The position numbers were made by a program, and so were the translations under genes. DNA of 53,322 bases from Gemmatimonadota bacterium (GTDB taxonomy: Bacteria > Gemmatimonadota > Gemmatimonadetes > Gemmatimonadales > GWC2-71-9), in contig QHUK01000054.1 in NCBI GenBank assembly GCA_003222085.1, forward strand, positions 1-53,322, written 5' to 3'. Shown piece after piece: positions 44,651-53,322 of the stretch (its first letter is position 1; every line of letters starts with the position of its first letter). The notes under the pieces were generated by a model. The model saw nothing but the letters and a program-made list of their open reading frames with translations. It did not search any database and was not told the origin of the DNA.

Positions 44651-45878
44651 GATCGACCGACCGCTCACCGCGGTCGTGCTCGCCCTCGCCGTGTACGGGC
44701 TCGCGACGCTCTATTCGGCGGGACAAACCGATGTCCCCACGTTCGTCGCCACCATCTGGCAAAAGCAGTTGATCTGGCTGGGGGTGGGGGCGGCGGCGGT
44801 CGTGCTGATGTTCCGGACGTCGCCCCGGCTGCTCGAGTGGGCGACGCCCTCCGCCTACGGCATCGGCGTCGTGGTGCTGCTGCTGACGCTGGCCGCCGGC
44901 ACGGGGGCGGGCACGGCGGCCAGCGAGCGGTCGTGGATCGCGATCGGGGGGGTGCGGCTGGGCCAGCCCGCGGAGCTCGCGAAGCTTGCGGTCGTCCTGA
45001 TGCTGGCGCGCTGGCTCGCCGAGCGGCGGGAGGCGCCGGCGACGCTGCGCGACCTGCTGCCGCCCTGCCTCATCGCCGGCCTGCCGACGCTGCTCGTGGC
45101 CAAGCAGCCGGATCTGGGAAGCGCCATCGTCTTCATCACGATCCTGTTCGCGATGCTGTATTGGGCCGGGACCAAGCCCTCGCTGCTGCTCCTCCTCGGG
45201 TCGCCCGTGATCGGCCTGGTGCTCGCCTTCTCCACGGTGGCGTGGGGCGCCTGGATCATCGTGTTGTTCGCCCTGCTGTTGTGGTGGCGGCCGTACGTGT
45301 GGGAAGGCCTGGCCGTCATGCTGGCGAACGTGATCATGGGCGTGGTCGCGGTGCCGTTCTGGCGTCGCCTCGCTCCCTACCAGCAGAACCGCCTGCTCGC
45401 GTTCCTGAATCCCGAAGTGGACCCCCGCGCGACCGGGTGGCACGTCATCCAGTCGAAGATCGCCATCGGGTCGGGAGGCTTCCTCGGCCAGGGGTTCATG
45501 CACGGCCCGCAGAAGCGGCTCGCGTTCCTGCCCGCCCAGCACACGGATTTCATCTTCCCGGTGGTGGGGGAGGAGCTGGGATTCGTCGGCGTGGTGGTCG
45601 CGCTGGCGCTCCTCATCGCGCTGGTCCTCATCCTGCTCCGCATTGCGCGGCGCGCCACGGATCCCTACTCCAGCTTGTGCGTCTTCGGGATCGCCGGCAT
45701 GCTGTTCACCCACATCATCGAGAACGTGGGGATGACGGTGAATCTGCTGCCGATCACCGGCATCCCACTGCCGTTCTTCTCCTACGGCGGCTCGTTCCTG
45801 CTCGCCTGCTCGGTGGGTGTGGGGATCTCCCTGCGCGTGGCCTGGGAGTCCCGCCAGTCAGGCTACGCGGAGCTCTGA
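44631..45878 (+). CDS. rodA: RodA SEDS glycosyltransferase
   Basis: ATG 44631 lies 20 bases before the mrdA stop. The 415-residue SEDS protein has about ten helices: LTAVVLALAVYGLATLYSAG, the KQLIWLGVG segment, GQPAELAKLAVVLMLAR, VAKQPDLGSAIVFI (SEDS Asp), and the closing signature TGIPLPFFSYGGSFLLAC. It polymerises lipid II with PBP2. Confidence 0.95.
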   Translation: MRLRLSEIDRPLTAVVLALAVYGLATLYSAGQTDVPTFVATIWQKQLIWLGVGAAAVVLMFRTSPRLLEWATPSAYGIGVVVLLLTLAAGTGAGTAASERSWIAIGGVRLGQPAELAKLAVVLMLARWLAERREAPATLRDLLPPCLIAGLPTLLVAKQPDLGSAIVFITILFAMLYWAGTKPSLLLLLGSPVIGLVLAFSTVAWGAWIIVLFALLLWWRPYVWEGLAVMLANVIMGVVAVPFWRRLAPYQQNRLLAFLNPEVDPRATGWHVIQSKIAIGSGGFLGQGFMHGPQKRLAFLPAQHTDFIFPVVGEELGFVGVVVALALLIALVLILLRIARRATDPYSSLCVFGIAGMLFTHIIENVGMTVNLLPITGIPLPFFSYGGSFLLACSVGVGISLRVAWESRQSGYAEL

Positions 45879-45950
45879 CAACGACTTACGCGATCGGGGC
45901 TGGCGCCGGGGGGAGGCCCCTTCCAAATTGTCGCCTTCAAGTTCCCCACT

Positions 45951-46817
45951 GTGGCGCGAATGGCCTGGTTCAAAAAAGAGCGCAAACCCCGCACGTCCGA
46001 ACGGGTAAAGCTGGAGATTCCAGCCGACGCCTGGGAGAAATGCGACGAGTGCGGGCACATCGACATCAAGGACCGGTTCGTCCGCGCACTGAACGTCTGC
46101 CCCAATTGCGGGCACCACCGCCGCATTGCCGCCCAGGAGTACATCGATCTCCTCGTCGATGAGGGCTCCTGGCACGAGCTCGACGCCAGACTCCGCTCCA
46201 CCGATCCCCTGCACTTCGAGAATTACAAGCAGCGCCTCGAGACGGCGATCCAGAAAGCGGGCCCGCTCGAAGGCGTGCGGACCGGCTACGGCCGGCTGGA
46301 CGGCATGCCGCTCGACGTCGCCGTGATGGATTTCAACTTCATGGGCGGGTCCATGGGCTCGGTGGTGGGAGAAAAAATCGCGCGGCTGACCCGGCGGTCG
46401 GTCGAGCGGCACGTCCCGCTCGTCATCGTATCGGCGTCGGGCGGGGCGCGGATGCAGGAGGGAGTGCTGTCCCTCATGCAGATGGCCAAGAGCTCGGTCG
46501 AGATCGCCCGATTACGGGCGGCCCGCGTGCCCTTCGTCTCGATCCTCACGAACCCCACCACCGGAGGCGTGTCCGCGTCCTACGCGATGCAGGGGGACGT
46601 GATCCTGGCGGAGCCGGGGGCCGTGGTCGGGTTCGCCGGGCCGCGGGTCATCAAGCAGACCATCGGCCAGGACCTGCCACCCGGCTTCCAGACGGCCGAG
46701 TTCCTGCTCGAGCACGGCATGATCGACGCCGTGGTACCTCGCAGCGAGCTGCGGGACACCACCGCCCAGCTGCTCCGTCACATGGCCGGCCGGCAACCGG
46801 CGGAGGCTGCCGACTGA
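45951..46817 (+). CDS. accD: Acetyl-CoA carboxylase carboxyltransferase beta subunit
   Basis: GTG 45951 (ATG 45960 also possible). A 288-residue protein with an N-terminal zinc ribbon (KCDECGH, then VCPNCGH), the crotonase-fold core (DFNFMGGSMGSVVGEKI, SASGGARMQEGVLSLMQM, LTNPTTGGVSASYAMQGD) and GPRVIKQTIGQDLP. It transfers carboxyl from biotin to acetyl-CoA with AccA, which is not seen in the window. Confidence 0.95.
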   Translation: MARMAWFKKERKPRTSERVKLEIPADAWEKCDECGHIDIKDRFVRALNVCPNCGHHRRIAAQEYIDLLVDEGSWHELDARLRSTDPLHFENYKQRLETAIQKAGPLEGVRTGYGRLDGMPLDVAVMDFNFMGGSMGSVVGEKIARLTRRSVERHVPLVIVSASGGARMQEGVLSLMQMAKSSVEIARLRAARVPFVSILTNPTTGGVSASYAMQGDVILAEPGAVVGFAGPRVIKQTIGQDLPPGFQTAEFLLEHGMIDAVVPRSELRDTTAQLLRHMAGRQPAEAAD

Positions 46818-46822
46818 CCCGG

Positions 46823-48034
46823 TTGTCCTTCGAGGATGCCTGCCGCTTTCTCTTCGCGCGACAAGGAAGCCGGATCAAGTGGAGCCTCGGGCCGACCGAG
46901 GGCCTCCTCGACGTCCTGGGTCATCCTGAGCGGCACTTTCCCTCGATCCATGTCGCCGGCACGAACGGCAAGGGCTCGACCTGCGCGTTCACCGCGTCCG
47001 AGCTCCGCGCCCGGGGGCTCAGGGTCGGCGTCTACACGTCGCCACATCTCGTGTCCGTGCGCGAGCGCATCGAAGTAGACGGGGTACCGATCGGCGAGGA
47101 GGCGTTCGCCGAGTGGACGACGTTCCTGCGCCCGCACATCGAGCGGCTCGACGCGAGCTTCTTCGAGGCCACTACGGCCATCGCCTTCGCCGACCTGGCG
47201 GCGCGGGGGGTGGACGTCGCCGTGATCGAAGTCGGGCTCGGGGGGCGGCTCGACGCGACCAACGTCATCACGCCGCTGGTGTCGGTGGTCACCAAGATCG
47301 CCCGGGAACACACCGACTACCTCGGGACCGACCTCGCGTCCATCGCTCGGGAAAAGGCGGGAATCGCGAAGCGCAACGTCCCGTTCATCACCGGCGAGAT
47401 GGATCCCGCCGTCCGCCAAGTGTTGGTGGGCGAGGCGGAGCGGCGCGGCGGCAACCCGGTGATCGTCGCGGACTCAGGTGCCGCCCCCACGCGGCCGCTC
47501 GGGATGAAGGGACGACATCAGCACGCGAACGCCTGGGTCGCGCTCGCGGCGCTGAACGCCCTGCCGCCCCCTCTCGGTCCGGTCGGCGATGAGTGGCCCG
47601 AGAGCTTCACGCGCACCTACGTACCAGGGCGATTCGACGTGCGCGGCCGGTGGATCTTCGACGTGGCGCACAACCCCGACGGCGCGCGTGTGCTCGCCGA
47701 CACGCTGCGGGAGTGCGATCCCCCGCACCCGCGGCGCGCTCTGGTCGGCGTGCTGGGCGACAAGGACTACCTCGGAATGATCGACTGCCTCACACCGGCC
47801 GTCGACAGCTTCGTGTTCACCATGCCCACCACGGCTCCCGAGCGGCGCCGCTGGGACCTCGGCCGGCTGGAGCGCGAGCTGGGCGGCCTCGCGGTAGCGC
47901 ACGAGTTCGAGCCGCAGTTCGAGCGCGCATTGGAGCGTGCGCAGGACGACGCGGCGACGGTGATCGTCACCGGATCGTTTCACACCGTCGGCGAGGCGCT
48001 CGCCAGCTTGCCCGGCTTCGCGCCGGTCGGCTAA
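46823..48034 (+). CDS. folC: Folylpolyglutamate/dihydrofolate synthase FolC
   Basis: TTG start at 46823, five bases after accD. A 403-residue Mur-ligase-type protein: HVAGTNGKGSTCAFTASELRARG (P-loop), YTSPHLVSVRERIEVDG, ATTAIAFADLAARGVDVAVIEVGLGGRLDATN, and IFDVAHNPDGARVLADTLREC. It adds glutamate to folates. It appears complete. Confidence 0.92.
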   Translation: MSFEDACRFLFARQGSRIKWSLGPTEGLLDVLGHPERHFPSIHVAGTNGKGSTCAFTASELRARGLRVGVYTSPHLVSVRERIEVDGVPIGEEAFAEWTTFLRPHIERLDASFFEATTAIAFADLAARGVDVAVIEVGLGGRLDATNVITPLVSVVTKIAREHTDYLGTDLASIAREKAGIAKRNVPFITGEMDPAVRQVLVGEAERRGGNPVIVADSGAAPTRPLGMKGRHQHANAWVALAALNALPPPLGPVGDEWPESFTRTYVPGRFDVRGRWIFDVAHNPDGARVLADTLRECDPPHPRRALVGVLGDKDYLGMIDCLTPAVDSFVFTMPTTAPERRRWDLGRLERELGGLAVAHEFEPQFERALERAQDDAATVIVTGSFHTVGEALASLPGFAPVG

Positions 48035-48043
48035 ATTGTTGCG

Positions 48044-49327
48044 ATGCAAGGACAAGCCTTACCAGGCTTCCGCGACTTTTACCCCGACGAACTCGCTCTC
48101 CGCAACTACATCTTCGCCACCTGGCGCGAAGTCGCGCGGCGCTACGGCTTTCAGGAATACGACGGCCCGCCGCTCGAGCCGCTGGAGCTGTACACCGACA
48201 AGAGCGGTGAAGAGATCGTGCAGCAGCTGTACACGTTCGAGGACAAGGGCGGGCGCAAGGTCGCGCTGCGTCCCGAGATGACTCCCACCCTCGCCCGCAT
48301 GGTGGGGGCGCACGCCCAGGCCCTCAAGAAGCCGATCCGCTGGTTCTCGATCCCCCAGCTGTTCCGGTACGAGCGGCAGCAGCGCGGACGGCTGCGGGAG
48401 CACTTTCAGCTCAATATGGACATCATCGGGGAAGCGAGCCCGCTCGCCGACGCGGAGCTGATCGCCGCCGCGATCGACATCATGCGCGCGTTCGGGTTCA
48501 AGGCGGCGGACGCCCAGGCCCGGGTCTCGGACCGACGCGTGCTCAGGACACTGCTGTTGGGCAGGGGCATTACGGAAGCGCAGCTGCCGACCGCATTCGA
48601 GGCGATCGACAAGAGCGAGCGGGTCCCGAAAGACGTCGTAGCGGCCAAGCTTCGGGAAGCGGGAATGGGGAAACGAGAAACGGACGCCGTGTTCGAGATC
48701 CCGGCCCTGCGCGGGCTCGACGCCGTGCTGACTGCGCTCGGTAAGGTGAAGGGCGGTGAGGAGGCGGGGGAGCCCCTGCGTCAGGCCGTCGGGGCCCTGG
48801 AGACGATGGGGCTCGCGGACTTCGCCGCGGTGGACTTGACGATCGTACGCGGGCTCGCCTACTACACTGGTATCGTGTTTGAGCTGTTCGACCGGGGGAA
48901 GTCGCTGCGGGCCGTATGTGGCGGCGGCCGCTACGACGGCCTATTGAAGGCCCTCGGCGGCGTCGATCTCCCCGCGCTCGGGTTCGGCATGGGAGATGTC
49001 GTCCTCGGAGAACTCTTGAAGGAGCGCGGCCCCGCCGACCAGGCGTCGACCAAGCTCGACGCCTTTTTAATAGCGGTGAGCGGCGAGGACGTGGCCCCGA
49101 TGCTGCAGCTCGCGCACCGGCTGCGGGATCTGGGCGTCGCGGTCGAGTACGGCCTTCGTCCGGCGGCGATCCGCAAGCAGCTGGAGCTCGCCGCGGCGCG
49201 GGGAGCGGCACGGGCCTTGATCGTGGGGCCCGACGAGCGGGCGGCGGGCGCGGTGGTGGTACGCGATCTCAAGGCGGGCACCGAGGAGCGGGTGCCCATC
49301 GCGAAGCTCCCAGGACTCTTCCACTAA
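48044..49327 (+). CDS. hisS: Histidyl-tRNA synthetase
   Basis: A 427-residue class II synthetase: QALPGFRDFYPDELALRN, ALRPEMTPTLARM (motif 2 strand), LFRYERQQRGRLREHFQLNMD, the HisA signature GLAYYTGIVFELF, and CGGGRYDGLLKALGG. The C-terminal anticodon-binding domain follows (LAHRLRDLGVAVEYGLR). Its stop overlaps the proS start (TAATG). Confidence 0.95.
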   Translation: MQGQALPGFRDFYPDELALRNYIFATWREVARRYGFQEYDGPPLEPLELYTDKSGEEIVQQLYTFEDKGGRKVALRPEMTPTLARMVGAHAQALKKPIRWFSIPQLFRYERQQRGRLREHFQLNMDIIGEASPLADAELIAAAIDIMRAFGFKAADAQARVSDRRVLRTLLLGRGITEAQLPTAFEAIDKSERVPKDVVAAKLREAGMGKRETDAVFEIPALRGLDAVLTALGKVKGGEEAGEPLRQAVGALETMGLADFAAVDLTIVRGLAYYTGIVFELFDRGKSLRAVCGGGRYDGLLKALGGVDLPALGFGMGDVVLGELLKERGPADQASTKLDAFLIAVSGEDVAPMLQLAHRLRDLGVAVEYGLRPAAIRKQLELAAARGAARALIVGPDERAAGAVVVRDLKAGTEERVPIAKLPGLFH

Positions 49328-50820
49328 TGGCCCAGGCGCAGAAGATCACGCCACGCGCGAAGGACTTCAGCGAGTGGTACAACGACGTAGTGATGCAGGC
49401 CGAGCTGGCGGACTATTCGCCGGTGCGCGGCTGTATGGTCATCCGACCCCATGGCTATCGTGTGTGGGAGCTGATGCAGCAGGCCCTGGACGACATGTTC
49501 AAGGCCACGGGCCACCAGAACGCCTACTTCCCGCTGTTCATCCCGATGAGCTTCCTCGCGAAGGAAGCCGAGCACGTGGAGGGCTTCGCGAAGGAGGTCG
49601 CGCTGGTGACGCACACCCGGCTCAAGGCCACCGGCAAGACGGGCGCGCAGGCGGTGATGCCCGATCCGGAGTCGGCGCTCGAGGAGCCGCTCGTCGTGCG
49701 GCCCACGTCCGAAACGATCATCTACGCGATGTTCGCGAAGTGGATCCAGAGCTACCGCGACCTGCCGCTCTTGATGAACCAGTGGTGCAACATCGTGCGG
49801 TGGGAGTTCCGGACCCGGCTGTTTCTCCGCACCACGGAGTTTCTGTGGCAGGAGGGGCATACCGCGCACGCCACCGAAGCGGAAGCCGAAGCGGAGGCGC
49901 GGCAGATGCTCGGCGTGTACCGCAGGTTCCAGGAAGACTGGATGGCGATGCCGGTGATCACGGGACGGAAGACCGAGAGCGAGAAGTTCGCGGGCGCCCT
50001 CCGTACCTACGCGCTGGAAGCCCTGATGCAGGACAACAAGGCGCTGCAAGCCGGGACGTCGCACAACCTCGGTCAAAACTTCGCCAAGGCGTTCAACGTG
50101 CAGTACCAGACGGCGGCGGGTGGGCTCGAATACGTCTGGAACACGTCGTGGGGCGTGTCGACCCGCATGATCGGCGGGCTGGTGATGACGCATTCCGACG
50201 ACAACGGCCTGGTCTGCCCGCCCAAGCTGGCGCCGGTGCAAGTGGTCATCGTACCGATCTGGAAGTCGGAAGAAGAAAGGGGTCAGGTGTTAGGGGTTGG
50301 GGACAAGGTGAAGGCGGAGCTGGTGAAGGCCGGCATCCGCGTCGAGCTGGACTCGCGCGACAGCCTCAAGCCCGGCGCCAAGTATTTCGAGTGGGAGGCG
50401 AAGGGCGTGCCGTTGCGGCTCGAGATCGGCCCACGGGACGTGGCCGCGGGGCAGGTGATGACGGCGCGCCGCACCGGCGGCAAGACGCCCGCCAGGCTGG
50501 ACGGGATCGGCGGCGTGGTGCGGAAGAGCCTCGATGAGATTCAAGCCACGCTGCTCCAGACGGCGAAGGGTCGACGCGAAGCGCATTCCGTCCGCGGCGT
50601 CACCAAGCAGCAGTTCGTCGAGTTCATGAAGGGCGCGGGTGGGTTCGCCTACGGCGGCTTCTGCGGCTCGCCCGAGTGCGAGGCCCAGATCAAGCAGCAG
50701 ACGGGGGCGACCGTGCGGGTGTTGCCCGATCCCGAATTCCGCTCGGCCGAGGCGCCCAAGACGTGCCTGTGGTGCGGGAAGCCCAGCGTGGCGGAGGCGG
50801 TGTGGGCGCAGGCGTATTAG
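49327..50820 (+). CDS. proS: Prolyl-tRNA synthetase, archaeal/eukaryal type
   Basis: ATG 49327. At 497 residues it lacks the 180-residue editing insertion of the bacterial type. It has KDFSEWYNDVVMQAELADYSPVRGCMVIRP, motif 2 WEFRTRLFLRTTEFLWQEGHTAH, GTSHNLGQNFAKAFNV and STRMIGGLVMTHSDDNGLV, and a C-terminal zinc-binding tail with cysteines at GGFCGSPEC and KTCLWCGKP. It charges tRNA-Pro. Confidence 0.94.
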   Translation: MAQAQKITPRAKDFSEWYNDVVMQAELADYSPVRGCMVIRPHGYRVWELMQQALDDMFKATGHQNAYFPLFIPMSFLAKEAEHVEGFAKEVALVTHTRLKATGKTGAQAVMPDPESALEEPLVVRPTSETIIYAMFAKWIQSYRDLPLLMNQWCNIVRWEFRTRLFLRTTEFLWQEGHTAHATEAEAEAEARQMLGVYRRFQEDWMAMPVITGRKTESEKFAGALRTYALEALMQDNKALQAGTSHNLGQNFAKAFNVQYQTAAGGLEYVWNTSWGVSTRMIGGLVMTHSDDNGLVCPPKLAPVQVVIVPIWKSEEERGQVLGVGDKVKAELVKAGIRVELDSRDSLKPGAKYFEWEAKGVPLRLEIGPRDVAAGQVMTARRTGGKTPARLDGIGGVVRKSLDEIQATLLQTAKGRREAHSVRGVTKQQFVEFMKGAGGFAYGGFCGSPECEAQIKQQTGATVRVLPDPEFRSAEAPKTCLWCGKPSVAEAVWAQAY

Positions 50821-52064
50821 GGTTCGACCCCGCGCTGCTCCGCTCGATCGCGGAGCGGGTCGGCACGCCCACCTACGTCTACAGCGGTAACCTGATCCGC
50901 GCCCAGTACCACGCGCTGCAGGACGCCCTGAAGGACGTGCCGCACCGCATCTGCTATTCGGTGAAGGCCAACGGCAACATCGGGGTCCTCAAGGTCCTCA
51001 AGGCACTGGGTGCGGGCGCCGACATCGTGTCGGTGGGCGAGCTCCGGCGCACCCTCGCGGCCGGCTTCGAGGCGAGCGCGATCGTCTTCTCCGGCGTCGG
51101 GAAGACCGCTCCGGAGCTGGAAGAGGCGATCCGCGCCGGCGTGGGATTCCTGAACGTCGAGTCCTCCGCCGAGCTGGACGCGGTGATCGCGGTCGCTCGG
51201 AAGCTCAAAATGCGGGCGCGCCTCGGCATTCGGGTGAATCCGGACGTTGCGACCGAAACACACCCGTACACGAAGACGGGTGAAAAAACCGCCAAGTTCG
51301 GCGTGCCGTACGACGAGGTCGTAAGTGTGGCTCAGCGGATAGCGGCCGAGCCGCTGTTCACGCTGCGCGGGCTTGCGATGCATCTCGGGTCCCAGATCAC
51401 CGACGTCGAGCCGTATCACCGCGGCACCGTCAAGCTGCTCGAGCTGGTGACGGCGCTCCGCGCCTCGGGGATCGCCACGATCGAAGCGCTGGATGTGGGC
51501 GGTGGGCTGGGCGTGCGCTACCACAACGAGAAGGCGCCGAGTCCGCGGGAATTCGCCGAGGCGGTGGCGCCGCCGATCCAGCAGGCCGGGCTCGCCCTGC
51601 TGTGCGAGCCGGGGCGCTACCTCGTAGCGAACGCGGGTGTGCTCGTCACCAAGGTGCTGTACCGCAAGCATGCCGGTGGCAAGGATTTCGTCGTGGTGGA
51701 CGCCGGGATGACGGACTTCGTGCGGCCCAGCCATTACAACGCCCATCACGAGATCGTCCCGCTCCAGGACGGCGGTCGACCCGAGGAGCTGGTCAACGTC
51801 GTGGGCCCCATCTGCGAGTCGGGGGATTTCCTGGCCCTCGACCGCAAGTTGCCGACGGTCGAGCCCGGCGAGTATCTCGCCGTGCTCGGCACGGGGGCGT
51901 ATGGCTTCGTGATGAGCTCGACCTACAACCAACGGCCCCGGCCGCCCGAGGTTCTGGTCGAGGGCGATCGCTACTACGTCGCCCGGCAGCGCGAGACGCT
52001 CGAGGACCTGGTGCGCGGCGAGGTGCTCGAGCCTACCACCTGGTACCGAGCGGGTGGAGCATGA
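50802..52064 (+). CDS. lysA: Diaminopimelate decarboxylase
   Basis: GTG 50802 lies within the end of proS (19-base overlap). No better start exists before the first conserved residue. A 420-residue PLP enzyme: [33 protein letters not shown] (PLP Lys), [28 protein letters not shown] (PLP phosphate), and [14 protein letters not shown] (CESGD, Cys of partner active site). It makes L-lysine from meso-diaminopimelate, the last step of lysine synthesis. Confidence 0.94.
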   Translation: MGAGVLGFDPALLRSIAERVGTPTYVYSGNLIRAQYHALQDALKDVPHRICYSVKANGNIGVLKVLKALGAGADIVSVGELRRTLAAGFEASAIVFSGVGKTAPELEEAIRAGVGFLNVESSAELDAVIAVARKLKMRARLGIRVNPDVATETHPYTKTGEKTAKFGVPYDEVVSVAQRIAAEPLFTLRGLAMHLGSQITDVEPYHRGTVKLLELVTALRASGIATIEALDVGGGLGVRYHNEKAPSPREFAEAVAPPIQQAGLALLCEPGRYLVANAGVLVTKVLYRKHAGGKDFVVVDAGMTDFVRPSHYNAHHEIVPLQDGGRPEELVNVVGPICESGDFLALDRKLPTVEPGEYLAVLGTGAYGFVMSSTYNQRPRPPEVLVEGDRYYVARQRETLEDLVRGEVLEPTTWYRAGGA

Positions 52065-53322
52065 ACCGGATCCTGATCCTCGACTATGGCTCGCAGTTCA
52101 CCCAGCTCATCGCGCGCCGGGTGCGCGAGACGCACGTCTACTGTGAGATCCATCCAGCCGCGCGCGGTACCGACCTGGGCTTCGTCAAGCAGTTCGCCCC
52201 GAAGGGGATCATTCTCTCGGGCGGCCCTAACTCCGTATCCGACCCGGGCGCGCCGACGGCCGATCCAAAGCTCCTCGAGCTCGGTACGCCCATCCTCGCC
52301 ATCTGCTACGGCATGCAGCTGGTGGCCCAGCTGGCGGGCGGCAAGGTGACGCCGTCCGCGCAGCGCGAGTACGGCCGGGCGGAGGTCACCGTCCGGGATG
52401 CGACCGGGCTGTTCGCCGGATTCGAGCCCCAAGGGTGCATCACCGTGTGGGCCAGCCACGGCGACCGGATCGACCGGCCGCCGCCGCACTTTCGCGTCAC
52501 GGCCTCGAGCCCGAACGCACCGGTCGCGGGGTTCCAGCACGAGTCCCGGCCGATCTTTGGCGTGCTGTTTCACCCCGAGGTGGCTCACACGCCGCGGGGC
52601 GGGGAGATGCTGCACAATTTCCTGTTCGCGATCGCCGGCTGCACACCCGACTGGACGCCGGGTCACTTCATCGAGCAGGAGGTCCGGCGGATCCGGGAGC
52701 TCGTCGGTGAGACACGGCGGGCGATCTGCGGCCTTTCGGGGGGGGTGGACTCCGCGGTGGCCGCCGCGCTCGTGCACCGCGCGATCGGCGACCGCCTGAC
52801 CTGCATCTTCGTGGATCACGGCCTGCTACGGCTGAACGAGCGGGAGCAGGTGGAGCGGACCTTCCGCGCGCACCTCGGGATCGACTTGCGAGTCGTGGAT
52901 GCGGGCGCGCGGTTCCGCGAGGCGCTCGCCGGCGTCGAGGATCCGGAAGAGAAGCGGCGCCGCATCGGCCACACGTTCATCGACGTGTTCGAGCAGGCAG
53001 CCGAGGACGTGAAGGGCGACGTCGGATTCCTGGTGCAGGGGACGCTGTATCCCGATGTGATCGAGTCCGCGTCGCCGTTCGGCGGCCCCTCGGTCACCAT
53101 CAAGACGCATCACAACGTCGGGGGGCTGCGACCGAACGTCCCGTGGAAGCTGATCGAGCCGTTGCGCGAGCTCTTCAAGGACGAGGTGCGCCAGGTCGGC
53201 CGCGAGCTCGGCCTGCCGGAAGAGATCGTGGGCCGGCACCCGTTCCCGGGGCCGGGCCTCGCGATCCGCGTCCTCGGGCCCGTGACCGAAGAGCGACTCG
53301 ATCTGCTGCGTCGCGTGGACGC
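52061..53322 (+). CDS. guaA: GMP synthase, 3' end outside window
   Basis: ATG 52061 in the lysA stop (ATGA). The open frame runs to the window edge, 420 residues visible. Class I amidotransferase part: [46 protein letters not shown] (nucleophile Cys), [15 protein letters not shown] (His-Glu). Synthetase part: [17 protein letters not shown] (P-loop) and [45 protein letters not shown]. Converts XMP to GMP with glutamine. Confidence 0.95.
   Translation, partial: MNRILILDYGSQFTQLIARRVRETHVYCEIHPAARGTDLGFVKQFAPKGIILSGGPNSVSDPGAPTADPKLLELGTPILAICYGMQLVAQLAGGKVTPSAQREYGRAEVTVRDATGLFAGFEPQGCITVWASHGDRIDRPPPHFRVTASSPNAPVAGFQHESRPIFGVLFHPEVAHTPRGGEMLHNFLFAIAGCTPDWTPGHFIEQEVRRIRELVGETRRAICGLSGGVDSAVAAALVHRAIGDRLTCIFVDHGLLRLNEREQVERTFRAHLGIDLRVVDAGARFREALAGVEDPEEKRRRIGHTFIDVFEQAAEDVKGDVGFLVQGTLYPDVIESASPFGGPSVTIKTHHNVGGLRPNVPWKLIEPLRELFKDEVRQVGRELGLPEEIVGRHPFPGPGLAIRVLGPVTEERLDLLRRVD

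Noticed and set aside
1..53322. Insertion sequences, tRNA or rRNA genes
   Set aside because: No transposase motifs, target duplications, tRNA cloverleaf or rRNA stretches were seen.

Overview
The window looks like one contig from a high-GC Gram-negative bacterium. Gene content (mreBCD-mrdA-rodA, accD, folC, hisS, proS, lysA, guaA), a long plant-type FabI, an archaeal/eukaryal-type prolyl-tRNA synthetase and many small SnoaL, cupin, VOC and lipocalin-like proteins fit Gemmatimonadota or a related soil or freshwater phylum. That assignment is inference, since there is no rRNA gene here.

Region 1 (1 to about 14.2 kb, with relics to 29.4 kb) is an integron gene-cassette array. Seventeen complete attC sites (R'' GCCTAAC/GTCTAAC to R' GTTAGGC/GTTAGAC variants), all in the same orientation, separate cassettes carrying one or two small genes. 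Cassettes encode HicAB (twice), BrnTA, a beta-carbonic anhydrase, a cupin, MmcQ/YjbR, VOC, DUF1330, a TfoX-like domain protein and several secreted or membrane proteins of unknown function. No integrase is in the window. Many cassettes are broken: four frameshifts, one nonsense codon in brnT and one truncated metallo-beta-lactamase-fold gene. Half-attC sites and relics mark the decaying right edge.

Region 2 (14.2 to 30.3 kb) is ordinary accessory chromosome. It holds an MDR dehydrogenase, an ArsR-DoxX-SRPBCC operon with a visible promoter, small stress-type enzymes, two coiled-coil membrane proteins flanking a membrane protein, a lower-GC cytochrome/VCBS lipoprotein, DinB, HAD, an APC permease, an alpha/beta hydrolase, a DUF1080-like protein and a Tat-exported Gfo/Idh/MocA oxidoreductase.

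Region 3 (30.3 to 37.1 kb) is the most novel part, a candidate ribosomally made, modified peptide system. Two tiny genes (45 and 61 codons) share an almost identical leader, MKHLNLE(V/L)EKLEER(L/I)ATW, and a GGGGSG hinge, but have different Gly/Ser/Cys/His/Lys-rich cores. Each is followed by the same strong hairpin with a GNRA loop, and each is preceded by a shared stretch that could encode RRHGGCH. With them are a FemAB-type transferase, one long protein fusing a PqqD-like recognition domain, an M50 membrane protease and an HlyD adaptor, a ParB-like protein and a kinase. A divergent membrane-anchored protein resembling only sigma-factor region 2 sits beside two palindromes.

Region 4 (37.1 to 53.3 kb) is core chromosome: polysaccharide deacetylase, fabI, a broken geranylgeranyl-reductase-like gene with its ferredoxin, then the tightly overlapping mreB-mreC-mreD-mrdA-rodA cell-shape operon, continuing to accD-folC-hisS-proS-lysA-guaA (guaA runs off the end). 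Heptanucleotide repeat tracts lie between, and once inside, the genes at 37.1 to 39.0 kb.
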